Source of the DNA: an uncultured Clostridia bacterium
GTDB taxonomy: Bacteria > Bacillota > Clostridia > Oscillospirales > Oscillospiraceae
Reading direction: 5' to 3'
NCBI GenBank assembly: GCA_946061515.1
Contig: CAMGRL010000002.1
Coordinates: 1-64,000, forward strand
Length of the DNA: 64,000 bases
Each line of letters begins with the position of its first letter. Position 1 is the first letter of the stretch. The position numbers and the translations under genes are program-made. Positions 39,365 through 49,569 of the stretch are shown here, piece by piece. The notes beneath the pieces are model-generated. The model saw only the letters and a list, made by a program, of their open reading frames with translations, ran no database searches and was not told the DNA's origin.

Positions 39365-41257
39365 TTATTCAATTCCGAGTTCGCGTAATCGTCTGTATAA
39401 TGTCGGTCTGCTGATATTCAGCATTGCGGCCGCTGCGGTTTTGTTCCCGCCGCACTTTGCCATGACACGTTCGATCTCCGTATCGCTCGGCGCAAGAATG
39501 CTGGTTTTCCGGCTGTTTTCCTCCGGAGAAGGCGCTTCATAATTCTGATAAAGCAAGTCAAGCACCTCGTTGCTTTCTATTTTTCCCCCTTCATTTGTGA
39601 CGGTAAGGCGCTCTGCAACGTTTGACATTTCGCGTACATTCCCGGGCCATCGGTATTCCGTCAGAAGCCGCATGGCCTCAGGCGTAACTTTCAGGGTAGG
39701 ACGGCCGAATTTTTCGGCGAATACTTCCAGCATATACTCCAGCAGCTTTCGGGCGTCGCCTTCCCGTTCACGCACCGGCGGGAGATGCAGCTCAAGAACA
39801 TTGATGCGGTAAAACAGATCTTCCCTGAACTTTCCTTCCTGAACCATTTTGCGCAGATTTTTGTTTGTCGCCGCAATGATTCGCACATTAACAGGAATGA
39901 TCTTATCGTCGCCAAGGCGCATTACCTGTTTTTCTTCCATAACGCGCAGCAGCTGGGCCTGCATCGGCGTATCGATCTCGGCAATTTCGTCCAGGAAAAT
40001 GGTGCCGTTGTGCGCCAGTTCAAACAGGCCGACCTTACCGCCGCGCTTGGCTCCGGTAAACGCGCCCTCTGAGTAGCCAAACAGCTCTGATTCCAGAAGG
40101 CTCGTTGGCAGCGTCGCACAGTTTATGGCCACAAACGGGCCGTTTGCCCGCAGGCTGTGGTTGTGGATACTCTGCGCGAACAGTTCTTTTCCCGTTCCGG
40201 ATTCGCCGGTTATCAGCACAATGGAGTCTACCCCGCTGTATCGTTTTGCTTTGCGTATGGCCTCGCGCAGTTGGGGGCTGTCTCCGATGATCTGATCAAA
40301 TTTGTATTTTGCTGTCAGTCCGCGCTCAGCCAGCCGGGCGCGCGTACTGCTCTCAATGGATTGAATATATTCCACGCTCTGCAGCTTTGCCACAACCGCG
40401 TTGACCACTTTGTCGCTTTTTACGGCGCGCAGGCTGCAAACATATTTTTTCCCCCCGCACTCCTGCAGGTCATACGGGATCGCTGTTCCGGTTTTGATGA
40501 CCGTATCGACGCTGGAGCTGAGCTGCCCGTCTGTCAGCGGTTTGCCGAGCTGATCCTCGCTCTTTACACCGAGTATTTTACAGGCCTTATGGTTAAGCTG
40601 GACAACGTTTCCCAAGCCGTCAAAGAGGATCAGCGCATCCCCGATCATTTCGAAGAGGGTATTCAGCTCTTCGTTTTTTTTGGCCTCAACGCGGATCTGA
40701 GAAACGATTTTCATTGACTCGTGCAGCGCCTCTGCTATCTCATCGCTGCCCGAAGCCATGACCACTCTGGCCAGACCCGCGTTTTCCGCATAGCGTGTTT
40801 CATCAAATCCGCCGACCAGGGCCACAACGCCATCGCGTCTGGCCTGAAAAGCAACGCGCGGGTAGTCCTCCGGAACGCTCGCCAAATAGTACTTTATGTT
40901 CGTTCCCAGCACACTGTCAAGCATGCGGCTCTGGTCGATCATATATTGCGTGCCCGCCAGCCCAACGCAGCCATAGCGCCGGCTCGCCTCAACGCAGGTC
41001 TGCGTGATGTTGCTCATGGTAAAGGGGATCTCAATGACCGGTACCTTCAAATCGGCCACGCGCAAATGGGCTATATATCCTGCCCGTGTGACCAGCACCT
41101 TTGCGCCGTTTTCCACCATACGCTTTGCTGCGGCGATGCCCTCCTGATAATCTGTAACCCGCATGACGTCTATTTCGCCCGGTCTGAACTTCTGGATCGC
41201 ATCCTGGGCTGCATTATAGCTCGATTCCAGCTCAAGTATTACCCCTATCTCTGCCAT
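39365..41257 (-). CDS. PrpR-type sigma-54 enhancer-binding activator 1
   Basis: About 630 residues. A PrpR_N sensor domain (1-175) binds a small ligand; a PAS domain (about 195-300) follows. The AAA+ domain (about 320-560) has Walker A GESGTGKE, the sigma-54-contacting GAFTGA loop (ELFGYSEGAFTGAKRGG) and Walker B TIFLDEI. A Fis-type helix-turn-helix (CGGNKTAAAAMLNISRPTL) closes the protein. ATG 41257 with AGGGGGTG upstream is preferred over a GTG three codons earlier. It is encoded directly upstream of the sigma-54 promoter of the fdrA-like operon and probably controls it. Confidence 0.93.
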   Translation of the reverse strand: MAEIGVILELESSYNAAQDAIQKFRPGEIDVMRVTDYQEGIAAAKRMVENGAKVLVTRAGYIAHLRVADLKVPVIEIPFTMSNITQTCVEASRRYGCVGLAGTQYMIDQSRMLDSVLGTNIKYYLASVPEDYPRVAFQARRDGVVALVGGFDETRYAENAGLARVVMASGSDEIAEALHESMKIVSQIRVEAKKNEELNTLFEMIGDALILFDGLGNVVQLNHKACKILGVKSEDQLGKPLTDGQLSSSVDTVIKTGTAIPYDLQECGGKKYVCSLRAVKSDKVVNAVVAKLQSVEYIQSIESSTRARLAERGLTAKYKFDQIIGDSPQLREAIRKAKRYSGVDSIVLITGESGTGKELFAQSIHNHSLRANGPFVAINCATLPTSLLESELFGYSEGAFTGAKRGGKVGLFELAHNGTIFLDEIAEIDTPMQAQLLRVMEEKQVMRLGDDKIIPVNVRIIAATNKNLRKMVQEGKFREDLFYRINVLELHLPPVREREGDARKLLEYMLEVFAEKFGRPTLKVTPEAMRLLTEYRWPGNVREMSNVAERLTVTNEGGKIESNEVLDLLYQNYEAPSPEENSRKTSILAPSDTEIERVMAKCGGNKTAAAAMLNISRPTLYRRLRELGIE

Positions 41258-41292
41258 GCGGCTCACCCCCTGCTATCTACAAAATTTATTTT

Positions 41293-42441
41293 TTACAGCT
41301 CAACATCGCGGAAGACAATTTGCCCTTTTCTGACGGTCATCATCGGCTTGAGTATCTTGCTGCCGCTGATACAGGCCAGCTTGGGATCGCCGTAAGCCCT
41401 GTCTCCAAACACAATTTTTTTATCTATCATTTTAAAGACGGCTATATCCGCCGCAAACCCCACACGAAGTGCGGCGGTATGGTCGTCAATGCCCATAATA
41501 CGCGCCGGACCACTTGTCATGCGCGGCAATATCTCCTCCAGCGCCAGGCCCATTGCAAGATATTTTGACGCAAGCATCGGCATGCTGTATACCGTTGGGT
41601 GCATGAAGGCGTCCGCCCCGATCAGATCGGAACTGATGATATCCGGCAGGAAACCATCTTGCAGACAGATCCGGGCGGTACTGAATCCGAAGTGCCGCCG
41701 GTCATTTGCGGCATCAAACAGCACCCCGCGTTCGCGTGCTCTCCAGGCCGCGTCGCAGACATGGCCCGAGGCGTCGACCACTGTCGGGCCGATGTTATGA
41801 TATATATGCGACATAATGTCTCCCGGGCGCAGCATATTCAGCAAAGTCTCCATTGGGCAGGGAGGGTCAGTGGGATGGAGCATTAACGGCACCCCAAGAT
41901 CATCTGCGATCTCAAGTGCGCGTTCCAATGGCGCAAGACCGTAATGGCCAACAATATCGCGGCTTGTTCGAAGCTTCAACCCCATCAGTTCCCCGGGGCA
42001 GGCCGCGAAAAGTTCCTTTATCCGAACAGGGTCAAATTTCCTGGGGTCCACATCCTCTGGCATGGGATGCGCGCAAATACCCGCCGTCGAGACGTTCAGA
42101 AACGCCTTGATGCGAAGCTGCGACGTATGGATAAACGGGCGAAAAAAGGGATATGTCGCGCAGCCTGAGCTGCCCGCATCCACCGCGGTGGTAACACCGG
42201 TGGCAAAACACACCGCCTCTGCCGGTATGCCGCTGGGCAGCAAAGGATACAGGTGCACATGCATATCCACAAGGCCCGGCGTAACGATGCAGCCGGACGC
42301 ATCGATCACAGCAGCGGCCTCGCAGTCTGCAAAATGCCCGATCCCGGCGATCCGGCCTTTATCCAGTGCAATGTCAGCTACCCGGTCTTCCCCCGATGAT
42401 TTATCCATCAGGCGGCCATTTTTTATCATTAACGAATACAT
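41293..42441 (-). CDS. Amidohydrolase (dihydroorotase-like, EF_0837/AHA_3915 type)
   Basis: About 382 residues of the metal-dependent amidohydrolase superfamily. Metal ligands are visible: MHVHLY, the carbamylated lysine in LMGLKLRTS, MLHPTD, SHIYHN and the catalytic Asp in FDAAND. Such enzymes hydrolyse cyclic amides, N-acyl groups or related bonds. The start is uncertain: ATG 42441 has GGGGATGG upstream, with ATG 42447 and TTG 42453 as alternatives. It ends 36 bp before activator 1 on the same strand. An imide- or ureide-opening step feeding the FdrA/YlbE/DUF2877 proteins is possible. Confidence 0.85.
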   Translation of the reverse strand: MYSLMIKNGRLMDKSSGEDRVADIALDKGRIAGIGHFADCEAAAVIDASGCIVTPGLVDMHVHLYPLLPSGIPAEAVCFATGVTTAVDAGSSGCATYPFFRPFIHTSQLRIKAFLNVSTAGICAHPMPEDVDPRKFDPVRIKELFAACPGELMGLKLRTSRDIVGHYGLAPLERALEIADDLGVPLMLHPTDPPCPMETLLNMLRPGDIMSHIYHNIGPTVVDASGHVCDAAWRARERGVLFDAANDRRHFGFSTARICLQDGFLPDIISSDLIGADAFMHPTVYSMPMLASKYLAMGLALEEILPRMTSGPARIMGIDDHTAALRVGFAADIAVFKMIDKKIVFGDRAYGDPKLACISGSKILKPMMTVRKGQIVFRDVEL

Positions 42442-42530
42442 TTCCATCCCCAAAAACGAGAAATTTTATATAAGATCCTTTTTATCATACTCAAAACCTT
42501 TTCCCTTGTCAATAACGGGGCCAAACGGAA

Positions 42531-42562
42531 GCCGCCCCGGCGGGGAATTCGCCGGGGCGGCC
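42531..42562. terminator. Stem-loop between PFOR and amidohydrolase genes
   Basis: A GC-rich perfect stem (GCCGCCCCGGCG with loop GGGAATT) lies 30 bp past the PFOR stop, followed by a T-rich stretch on the plus strand. Confidence 0.6.
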
Positions 42563-42592
42563 AAATCTGTTCTGTTCTGTAAAAACCGGGGC

Positions 42593-45500
42593 TTATCCCT
42601 TGTTTTCCGCCATCTGTCTGTACTGTTCGTACCTCTCATTGCACTGTTTTTCGGCTTCCGCGAAAAGGCGCTCAGCCGTTTCGGGGAAAGTCCTGGTCAG
42701 CGAGGAGAAACGAACCTCACCCATCATAAATTCACGCAGTTTTCCATTGGGGGCCTTGCTGTCCAGAACGAAGGGATTCTTGCCCTTTTCCACATTCTCC
42801 GGGATGTAACGGAACAAAGGCCAGTATCCGCATTCCACGGCCGCTTTTTCCTCGCCCTGGGTTTTTCCCATTCCGTTGACAAGTCCATGGTTGATACAGG
42901 GCGCATAGGCGATGATCAGCGACGGCCCCTTGTGGGCCTCAGCTTCCTTCAGGGCGGTGATGAGCTGTACCGGGTTTGCGCCCATAGCGACCTTGGCAAC
43001 ATATACGTTTCCATATACCATCGCTATACGGCCAAGATCCTTTTTCGGCGTAGCCTTACCGCCGTTTGCAAACTGCGCAACTGCGCCAATGGGCGTTGCT
43101 TTGGAAGCCTGTCCTCCCGTATTGGAATAAACCTCCGTATCCACAACAAGGATATTCACATCAACGCCGGAAGCCAGGACATGGTCCAGGCCGCCGTAGC
43201 CGATATCGTAGGCCCAGCCGTCGCCGCCATACATCCACATGGTTTTCTTTACCAGTGTATCCGTCCGTTCCTGGAGAAATTGGATATCGGCTCCGCCGCT
43301 GGCCGTCTCGGCCAGCGCCGCCTTCAGGTTCTCGGACACCTCACGGGTCTGCTCCGGGTCATCGCCGTATTCAAGCCAGGCCTGGAGCGCAGCTTTCAGT
43401 TGTTCATCCTCCGTGCTTTTCAGCGCGGCTGCCGCATGTGCTTTTGCCTGGGTCCGCATTTGTTCCACAGAAAGACACATACCGAGAGAATATTCCGCGT
43501 TATTTTCGAACAGAGAGTTGGAGGGAGCCGGACCGCAGCCGCGCGCGCTCTTCGCATAGGGGATAGAAGGCGTGGATGAGCCCACAACGTAGGTACAGCC
43601 GGTAGCATCCGCAATGTACATGCGTTCGCCGAACAGCTGCGTGAGCAGCTTCATGTAGGGCGCCTCCCCGCAGCCCGCGCAGGCGCCGCTGAACTCGTAA
43701 AGCGGACGCTCAAACTGACTGCCCTTTACGCTGAACATGCTCATGGGATTTTTCTTTGCCGGCAGAGTCAGCGCGTAATCCCAGTTGGCCTGCTCGCTGA
43801 GCTGGCTGTCCAGGCTCTCCATGCTAAGGGCCTTTTCCTTTGCCGGGCAGATGTTTGCGCAGGAGCTGCAGCCCTGGCAGTCTAGCGGATCGACCTGGAC
43901 GCGGAAAGAATAGTCTTCAAAGCCTTTACCGGCGGCTTTTTTTACGGTAAAGCCTTCGGGCGCCGCGGCAGCCTCCTCCTCAGTCAGGAGGAAGGGCCGG
44001 ATCGCGGCATGCGGGCAAACCAACGAGCACTGATTGCAGCCGATACAGTTTTCGGGGATCCATCTGGGAACATTGACCGCAATGCCGCGCTTCTCATACT
44101 TTGAGGTCTCCACAGGAGTAACGCCGTCAGCATAGTCCATAAAGGCAGACACAGGGATCTGGTCCCCGGCCTGATTGTTGACAGGGATCTGAATTTCACG
44201 GATATATGGGGGAAGAGACGCGTCTATTACGGTCTGCTGATCCTTGAGCAGGGCCCACTGCGCCGGAACTTCGATCCTGCGTATGGCCGAAACGCCCTCG
44301 TCCACCGCAGCGCAGTTCATGCTGACAACCTTCTCCCCCTTTTTGGAATAGGTTTTCACGATGGCGTCCTTCATACAGGAAACCGCATTGTCTATGGGAA
44401 TGATCCCGGTCAGCTTGAAGAAAGCTGCCTGTAAAACCGTATTGGTGCGGTTTCCCAGTCCAAGCCTTGCGGCGATATCGGTTGCGTCAATGGCATAGAA
44501 TTGAATTTTTCTCTCTGCCAGCTCCCGTTTCGCCTTATTCGGCAGATGTTCAGCAAGCTCTTCATCGCTCCAGGTGGTGTTCAGCAGGAAAATTCCGCCC
44601 GGCTTGATTTCAGACACGATATCAAAGCTCTTCATATAGGACTGCTTGTGGCAGGCTACAAAGTCGGCCATAGTGATGTAATAGGTGGAGCGAATGGGTT
44701 CATCACCGAAGCGGAGATGGCTTTTTGTAACGCCGCCGGACTTTCTGGAATCGTATTCAAAGTACGCCTGGACATACTTGTCAGTGTTATCGCCGATTAT
44801 CTTGATCGAATTTTTATTTGCGCCAACCGTGCCGTCCGAACCAAGGCCCCAGAACTTGCAGGATACGATGCTCTTGCCGGAGGCCACGATGTTTTCGCCC
44901 ACCGGAAGAGAGGTATGGGTGACATCATCGTTTATCCCAACGGTAAAATGATTCTTCAGCCCGCAGCTCATATTGTCAAACACGGCCTTCATATGGGCGG
45001 GGATGGTATCCTTGGAGGAGAGGCCGTAACGGCCGCCCAGAATGGTAATGTTCTTCCTGCCGCAGTTGTTGAGTGCAGTGCAGACATCCTCATACAGCGG
45101 CTCGCCGGCGCTGCCGGGCTCCTTTGTGCGGTCAAGCACAGAGACAAGCTTTACGGTGTCGGGGAGAGCCTTAACGAAGAAATCGGATGCAAACGGTCTG
45201 TACAGATGGACCTGGATCATGCCCACCTTCTCCCCTTTGGCCAGCAGATAATCAACCGTCTCCTCAAGCGTCTGGCATACAGAGCCCATCGCCACAACGA
45301 CCCGCTCCGCGTCAGGCGCCCCATAATAATTAAACAGCTTATAGTTCCTGCCGGTAATGGCGTTGATCGCATCCATCTTCTCCTGTACGATTTCCGGCAG
45401 CCCATTGTACGCCGTATTGCAGGCCTCGCGGGACTGGAAGAAGGTATCTCCGTTCTGAAGCGTAGAACGGATGGTGGGATGCTCAGAGTTGAGGGCATGG

Positions 45501-46120
45501 TCCTTGAATGCCTTTACGCAGTCCCAGTCCAGCAGCCTGCCAAGATCTTCATAGTCCAGCACCTCGATCTTCTGCAGCTCATGTGAAGTGCGGAAGCCAT
45601 CAAAGAAATGCTGGAAGGGTATGCTGCCCTTCACGGCGCTGAGATGCGCTACTGCGCCCAGATCCATACATTCCTGCACACTTGCCGAGGCAAGCTGAGC
45701 AAAGCCTGACTGCCGGCAGGCCATAACGTCTGAGTGGTCGCCGAATATGGAGATGGAGTGGGTACCCACAGTACGGGCCGCCACATGCATAACGCCGGGC
45801 AGCATGGAGCCGGCTATGCGGTACATGGGCGGGATCATCAGCATTAGTCCCTGAGACGCGGTGTAGGTCGTTGCGAGGGAGCCAGTCTCCAGCGCGCCGT
45901 GCATTGCGCCGCAGGCGCCGGACTCGGCCTGAAGCTCAACAAGCTTTACCGGCTGACCAAACAGATTCTTTTTGCCGTGTGCGGCCCAGTCATCCACATG
46001 GTCTGCCATGGGGCTTGAAGGGGTGATGGGGTAGATGGTTGCCACTTCGGTGAACGCGTAGGATACATATGCGGCCGCTTCGTTGCCATCCATCGTCTTC
46101 ATAATCTTTTTTCCGGACAT
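42593..46120 (-). CDS. nifJ: Pyruvate:ferredoxin (flavodoxin) oxidoreductase
   Basis: 1,175 residues, the full single-chain homodimeric enzyme. It oxidises pyruvate with CoA to acetyl-CoA and CO2, reducing ferredoxin. The order is: pyrimidine-binding domain I (TYPITPSSPMADHVDDWA), the gamma-type domain, an 8Fe ferredoxin domain with CIGCNQCSLVCP and CQGCSSCANICP, then the TPP-binding domain with CAGCGEAPY and GGDGWAYDIGYGGLDHV. ATG follows AGGAGAG. It lies amid the dehydratase and transketolase genes, giving the island its own route from pyruvate to acetyl-CoA and a source of reduced ferredoxin. Confidence 0.97.
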   Translation of the reverse strand: MSGKKIMKTMDGNEAAAYVSYAFTEVATIYPITPSSPMADHVDDWAAHGKKNLFGQPVKLVELQAESGACGAMHGALETGSLATTYTASQGLMLMIPPMYRIAGSMLPGVMHVAARTVGTHSISIFGDHSDVMACRQSGFAQLASASVQECMDLGAVAHLSAVKGSIPFQHFFDGFRTSHELQKIEVLDYEDLGRLLDWDCVKAFKDHALNSEHPTIRSTLQNGDTFFQSREACNTAYNGLPEIVQEKMDAINAITGRNYKLFNYYGAPDAERVVVAMGSVCQTLEETVDYLLAKGEKVGMIQVHLYRPFASDFFVKALPDTVKLVSVLDRTKEPGSAGEPLYEDVCTALNNCGRKNITILGGRYGLSSKDTIPAHMKAVFDNMSCGLKNHFTVGINDDVTHTSLPVGENIVASGKSIVSCKFWGLGSDGTVGANKNSIKIIGDNTDKYVQAYFEYDSRKSGGVTKSHLRFGDEPIRSTYYITMADFVACHKQSYMKSFDIVSEIKPGGIFLLNTTWSDEELAEHLPNKAKRELAERKIQFYAIDATDIAARLGLGNRTNTVLQAAFFKLTGIIPIDNAVSCMKDAIVKTYSKKGEKVVSMNCAAVDEGVSAIRRIEVPAQWALLKDQQTVIDASLPPYIREIQIPVNNQAGDQIPVSAFMDYADGVTPVETSKYEKRGIAVNVPRWIPENCIGCNQCSLVCPHAAIRPFLLTEEEAAAAPEGFTVKKAAGKGFEDYSFRVQVDPLDCQGCSSCANICPAKEKALSMESLDSQLSEQANWDYALTLPAKKNPMSMFSVKGSQFERPLYEFSGACAGCGEAPYMKLLTQLFGERMYIADATGCTYVVGSSTPSIPYAKSARGCGPAPSNSLFENNAEYSLGMCLSVEQMRTQAKAHAAAALKSTEDEQLKAALQAWLEYGDDPEQTREVSENLKAALAETASGGADIQFLQERTDTLVKKTMWMYGGDGWAYDIGYGGLDHVLASGVDVNILVVDTEVYSNTGGQASKATPIGAVAQFANGGKATPKKDLGRIAMVYGNVYVAKVAMGANPVQLITALKEAEAHKGPSLIIAYAPCINHGLVNGMGKTQGEEKAAVECGYWPLFRYIPENVEKGKNPFVLDSKAPNGKLREFMMGEVRFSSLTRTFPETAERLFAEAEKQCNERYEQYRQMAENKG

Positions 46121-46154
46121 TTTATCTCTCCTGTCTTATTACGCAATATTAAGC

Positions 46155-46191
46155 AAAAAAGACCAATTCCATTGTGAAATTGATCTTTTTT
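46155..46191. terminator. Terminator between uxaA-like gene and PFOR
   Basis: Stem AAAAAAGA-CAATT / AATTG-TCTTTTTT, active in either direction; it separates the dehydratase transcript from PFOR. The stretch 46192-46296 holds nothing else I can identify. Confidence 0.75.
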
Positions 46192-46296
46192 GCCAGGGTT
46201 ATAACAGTGAAAAATGGAGCTGAGAAATAATCACATCATGCCCGCTTCTCTGCCCGGCAGGCTGTGCCGCCGGTGGGCGCGGGGCGCTATGGTTTA

Positions 46297-47796
46297 TCAG
46301 AGCGCGCCCATCAGCAGCGGGAACGCATACTCTCTGTGGCCCAGTTTTTCCGCAATGGTGGGCTCGCCGTTGCATGCTGCAACGATTTTCTCAAACAGAA
46401 GCTTGCCGCCGTCGGCAATGGTCATTTCCCCTAAGGAAATGCCGGTCAGATCGGCATCCATGTTTTCTCCCATAAGCTTCATGGCATCGGGAGAGCCGGT
46501 CAGCTTGATTGCCGGTGCAATCGGATTGCCGACCGGGGTGCCGCGGCCGGTGCTGTACAGCAGGACCGTTGCGCCGGAGCAGGTCAGCCCCAGCAGGGAA
46601 AGCGGGTCAAGGCCAGGATTATCGACCACATACAAGCCCTTTCCTTCCGGGTACTGGCCAAAGTCGAGCGCGCCCTCCACAGGGGCTGTCCCGCCCTTTT
46701 TAACGTTGCCAAGCGCCTTTTCTTTGAGGGTGGTTATGCCGCCTGCGATATTGCCGGGAGCGGGGTTGCTCTCTTCGATACTTCTGCCCATAGATTTGGC
46801 CCGGTCGTACATGACCGTGAGCATGTCGATGATCTTGTCCGCGGTTTCCCTGGTTCTGGCCTGCTTGGTCAGAACACCTTCACCGCCATACCAGCCCACG
46901 GTCTCGCCCAGCAGAGAAGTACCGCCGTTCTTGACGATGATATCGGAGGCATAGCCGATCGCGGGGTTAGAGGCCACCGCCGTGGTCCAATCCGATGCGC
47001 CGCACTTAACGCCCAGACAGATATCCGCGACAGATACCTCTTCCCGCTCCTGCTTGTCAAGCTCTGCCTTCATGGCGATAACCAGCTTTTCCAGGTCCGC
47101 GTAGGCGGCCTCGGTGGAACCGTAATTCTGTGAGCGGACAAATGCGCAGGGCTTTTCCTCCTTGACCTGATCATAGAACCACTCTGCTTCCACGCTCTCA
47201 CAGCCCAGACCGGCAAAAATCACCGCGCCCACATTGGGGTTGCGGGCAAGGCCCAGAAGGATCGCCTTGATCCGCTCTACCTCGTTGGGCAGGATGACGC
47301 AGCCGGAGGGATTGGTAATGGCAATAACATCCCGGAATTTGTACTCGATGTCGGAAACGATCTTGTTTGCGCAGACCGCAGTGGACAGCACGACCAGATG
47401 ATTTCTGAAGCCCACTCTTCCGTCTTTGCGGCGATAGCCGTAAAGCTTTGGCGGATCATTCAGCAGAAAGCTGTTGTCGATTTCCGTGAGCGAGTTGGGG
47501 TTATATTCATAGAGATAGTTCTCTTTCCAGTTGGAGATCGGATCGAGCACATTGTGCACATGGACGTAGGTGCCGGCTTTCAAGTCTTCCCCGGCCACGC
47601 CGATGGGGTGGCCGTATTTATAAATCGTGTCACCCCTGGCAATCTCTTTTACCGCGATTTTATGTCCCTGGGGGACCTTGTCCGCACTGATCACATCGGA
47701 CGCCGCTCCGTTAACGCTTATCCTGTCCCCCGGTTCGATCGCCTCAAGTGCGATCACAACATTGTCGTGCTCTTCAAATTTCAGTGTTTTTTTCAT
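46297..47796 (-). CDS. UxaA/GarD-family hydro-lyase (altronate-dehydratase-like)
   Basis: 499 residues. An N-terminal SAF domain (about 1-85) and the long C-terminal dehydratase domain are fused, as in UxaA. Visible blocks are GYRRKDGRVGFRNHLVV, NPSGCVILPN, FAGLGCESVEAEW, GVKCGASDWT and GRGTPVGNPIAP, whose cysteines and acids bind the iron needed to remove water from a sugar acid. Altronate, galactarate and sulfolactate lyases all belong here, so the substrate is not fixed. The split transketolase and isomerase genes in the same region favour a sugar acid. Confidence 0.88.
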   Translation of the reverse strand: MKKTLKFEEHDNVVIALEAIEPGDRISVNGAASDVISADKVPQGHKIAVKEIARGDTIYKYGHPIGVAGEDLKAGTYVHVHNVLDPISNWKENYLYEYNPNSLTEIDNSFLLNDPPKLYGYRRKDGRVGFRNHLVVLSTAVCANKIVSDIEYKFRDVIAITNPSGCVILPNEVERIKAILLGLARNPNVGAVIFAGLGCESVEAEWFYDQVKEEKPCAFVRSQNYGSTEAAYADLEKLVIAMKAELDKQEREEVSVADICLGVKCGASDWTTAVASNPAIGYASDIIVKNGGTSLLGETVGWYGGEGVLTKQARTRETADKIIDMLTVMYDRAKSMGRSIEESNPAPGNIAGGITTLKEKALGNVKKGGTAPVEGALDFGQYPEGKGLYVVDNPGLDPLSLLGLTCSGATVLLYSTGRGTPVGNPIAPAIKLTGSPDAMKLMGENMDADLTGISLGEMTIADGGKLLFEKIVAACNGEPTIAEKLGHREYAFPLLMGAL

Positions 47797-47825
47797 GTCA
47801 GCTATTCCTCACAAGTATTTGGAAC

Positions 47826-49472
47826 TCATTCCGCCGAAATGACAGCATCTCTGATCGAAAGCTCCATCTTTTCGCCGTTTTTGCGGATCAGTATATTTTT
47901 ATTCCAATTTTTCTCATCTGTTTCCGGGTAATCAGCACGGTAGAACACGCCTCTGCTTTCTGTGCGGGTGTTGGAGGCCTTGACCTGCATTTCCGCCAGA
48001 AGCAGCATATTTCTGCAATGGATATACTCCGCCGCGTCTTTCAAGCCGTCGGTACTTACCTCCGCCAGCTCATCCCGCAGTGCACCGACGACCTGCGCAG
48101 CACGGGCAATACTCTCCCCGCTGCGAAGAACACCCATTTCCTCATGCAGCTTTTGGCCAAGCACCCGGCGGATATCGGAAAGATTTTTATCGCCGCCGCG
48201 TGCGCTGAGGGCTTCAAGCTCTGTCAGCACGCTGCCGCACTCCGCCGCGAACAGGCCAGCAGGCTCCAACTGCGCGGATACTGCGTAGTCCGCCGCGCTC
48301 TCCCCGGCCAGGCGGCCGAACACAACGGTTTCTGCCCCCGCGCAGCCGCCCAGACGGTTCGCGCCGTGCAGGCCGCCGGTCACCTCGCCGCAGGCAAAAA
48401 GTCCGGCCACTTCCGTACGGCCCTGGCAGTCAATGATCACACCGCCCAAATTGGTGTGGGACGCCGGCATCATCTCCGGCATCTCCCGGTTCAGATCCAT
48501 TCCCACCTCCACAGCGGGTTTGGTGAAAATGGCATGATCCTTATAGAGCATATCATGGTCCATCATGGTCATGTTGTAGTAGATGCCGCCATGAGGCGTC
48601 CCTCTTCCGGCACGCACCTCAGTTTCCATGGCTCTTGCCAGGCTTCCCTTCTGCGCATTCTCGCGGGTAAGGCCGTAGTCTGCCATAAATTCTTTGCCCT
48701 CGCCGTTAAGCAGCTCTGCTCCGTGTCGGAGAAGGGTCGTGGCAATAACCTTGCCTTCAATGGCTTCCGGATATACAAAGCAGCAAGGTTCAAACTGCTG
48801 AAATTCCATGTCCACCAGCGTCGCTCCAGCCTCATAGGCCATGGCATACCCGTCGCCGATCAGGGCTTTGGGGTAGGTGGAAAAGCTCTGGATCGCTCCG
48901 CATCCGCCCATAGCCAGCACCACTGCCTTTGCACGGAAAAACAAAACCCGGTCTTTATTGTCAACACCATATGCTCCGCTCACTTTTCCGGATGCCTTCA
49001 GCAGTCCGAGAATATCCACAGGCATATACTGTTCAATTTCCAATTCATTGCACCGCTTCAGCAGTGCATTCATTTCAGTAACGCCGCTGGAAGTTCCGGA
49101 CTTGATCAGTCGCGGGTACTTGGTTCCCAGTGTATGTATAGCAATATAATTGCCGTTTTCGTCTTTATTGAAATGAACGCCTATACTCTCCAGCCAGGCC
49201 ACTTCGCCCATTACATGCCGGGACAGGGTCCGGGCCAGGCGGTTATCGTTGATGCCGAGACCGCTCTTTCCCATATCTTCATAATACAGTTCCTCTGAAT
49301 CCCCCGGCATAACAGGTGCATTGAAGCCCATGATCTCAGGAGACGCGCAGGACCCCTTGCTGACAAGGGTGACAAGCTGTCCCTTTTCCGCCGCAGCGAC
49401 TGCGGCACGCAGACCGGAAACTCCCCCGCCTATTACCAATACATCGCTATCTACGATTTTGTGTCTCATGGT
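47826..49472 (-). CDS. FAD-dependent oxidoreductase (fumarate reductase/L-aspartate oxidase type)
   Basis: 548 residues. The N-terminal FAD motif is VLVIGGGVSGLRAAVAAAEKG, and the second FAD block near the C-terminus is GLFACGEVTGGLHGANRLGGC. The capping domain contains the substrate region SHTNLGGVIID, where fumarate-reductase-like enzymes hold a dicarboxylate. The C-terminal helical domain ends with RTESRGVFYRADYPETDE, as in SdhA/FrdA. ATG 49472 follows TTGGAGG. No iron-sulfur or membrane subunit is adjacent, so electrons must go to a soluble carrier. It sits between the dehydratase and transketolase genes; its substrate is unknown. Confidence 0.88.
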   Translation of the reverse strand, partial: TMRHKIVDSDVLVIGGGVSGLRAAVAAAEKGQLVTLVSKGSCASPEIMGFNAPVMPGDSEELYYEDMGKSGLGINDNRLARTLSRHVMGEVAWLESIGVHFNKDENGNYIAIHTLGTKYPRLIKSGTSSGVTEMNALLKRCNELEIEQYMPVDILGLLKASGKVSGAYGVDNKDRVLFFRAKAVVLAMGGCGAIQSFSTYPKALIGDGYAMAYEAGATLVDMEFQQFEPCCFVYPEAIEGKVIATTLLRHGAELLNGEGKEFMADYGLTRENAQKGSLARAMETEVRAGRGTPHGGIYYNMTMMDHDMLYKDHAIFTKPAVEVGMDLNREMPEMMPASHTNLGGVIIDCQGRTEVAGLFACGEVTGGLHGANRLGGCAGAETVVFGRLAGESAADYAVSAQLEPAGLFAAECGSVLTELEALSARGGDKNLSDIRRVLGQKLHEEMGVLRSGESIARAAQVVGALRDELAEVSTDGLKDAAEYIHCRNMLLLAEMQVKASNTRTESRGVFYRADYPETDEKNWNKNILIRKNGEKMELSIRDAVISAE

Positions 49473-49525
49473 CCGATCCTCCAAGTTCGCCGGAATGGAA
49501 TAACCGGCAAAGTATAAGGGGAATT

Positions 49526-49558
49526 GCCTGCTCTCCGTGCCAATGGCGGAGAGCAGGC
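49526..49558. terminator. Stem-loop after the transketolase genes
   Basis: A perfect GCCTGCTCTCCG stem without a clear T tract, between the transketolase and flavoprotein genes. It may be an mRNA-stabilising or attenuating structure. Confidence 0.5.
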
Positions 49559-49569
49559 GCTGCATTGAA

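Noticed and set aside
46297..47796. Sulfolactate sulfo-lyase for sulfonate degradation
   Set aside because: The protein is a SAF-UxaA fusion and no sulfite reductase or sulfonate-specific gene is visible; a sugar-acid dehydratase is at least as likely.
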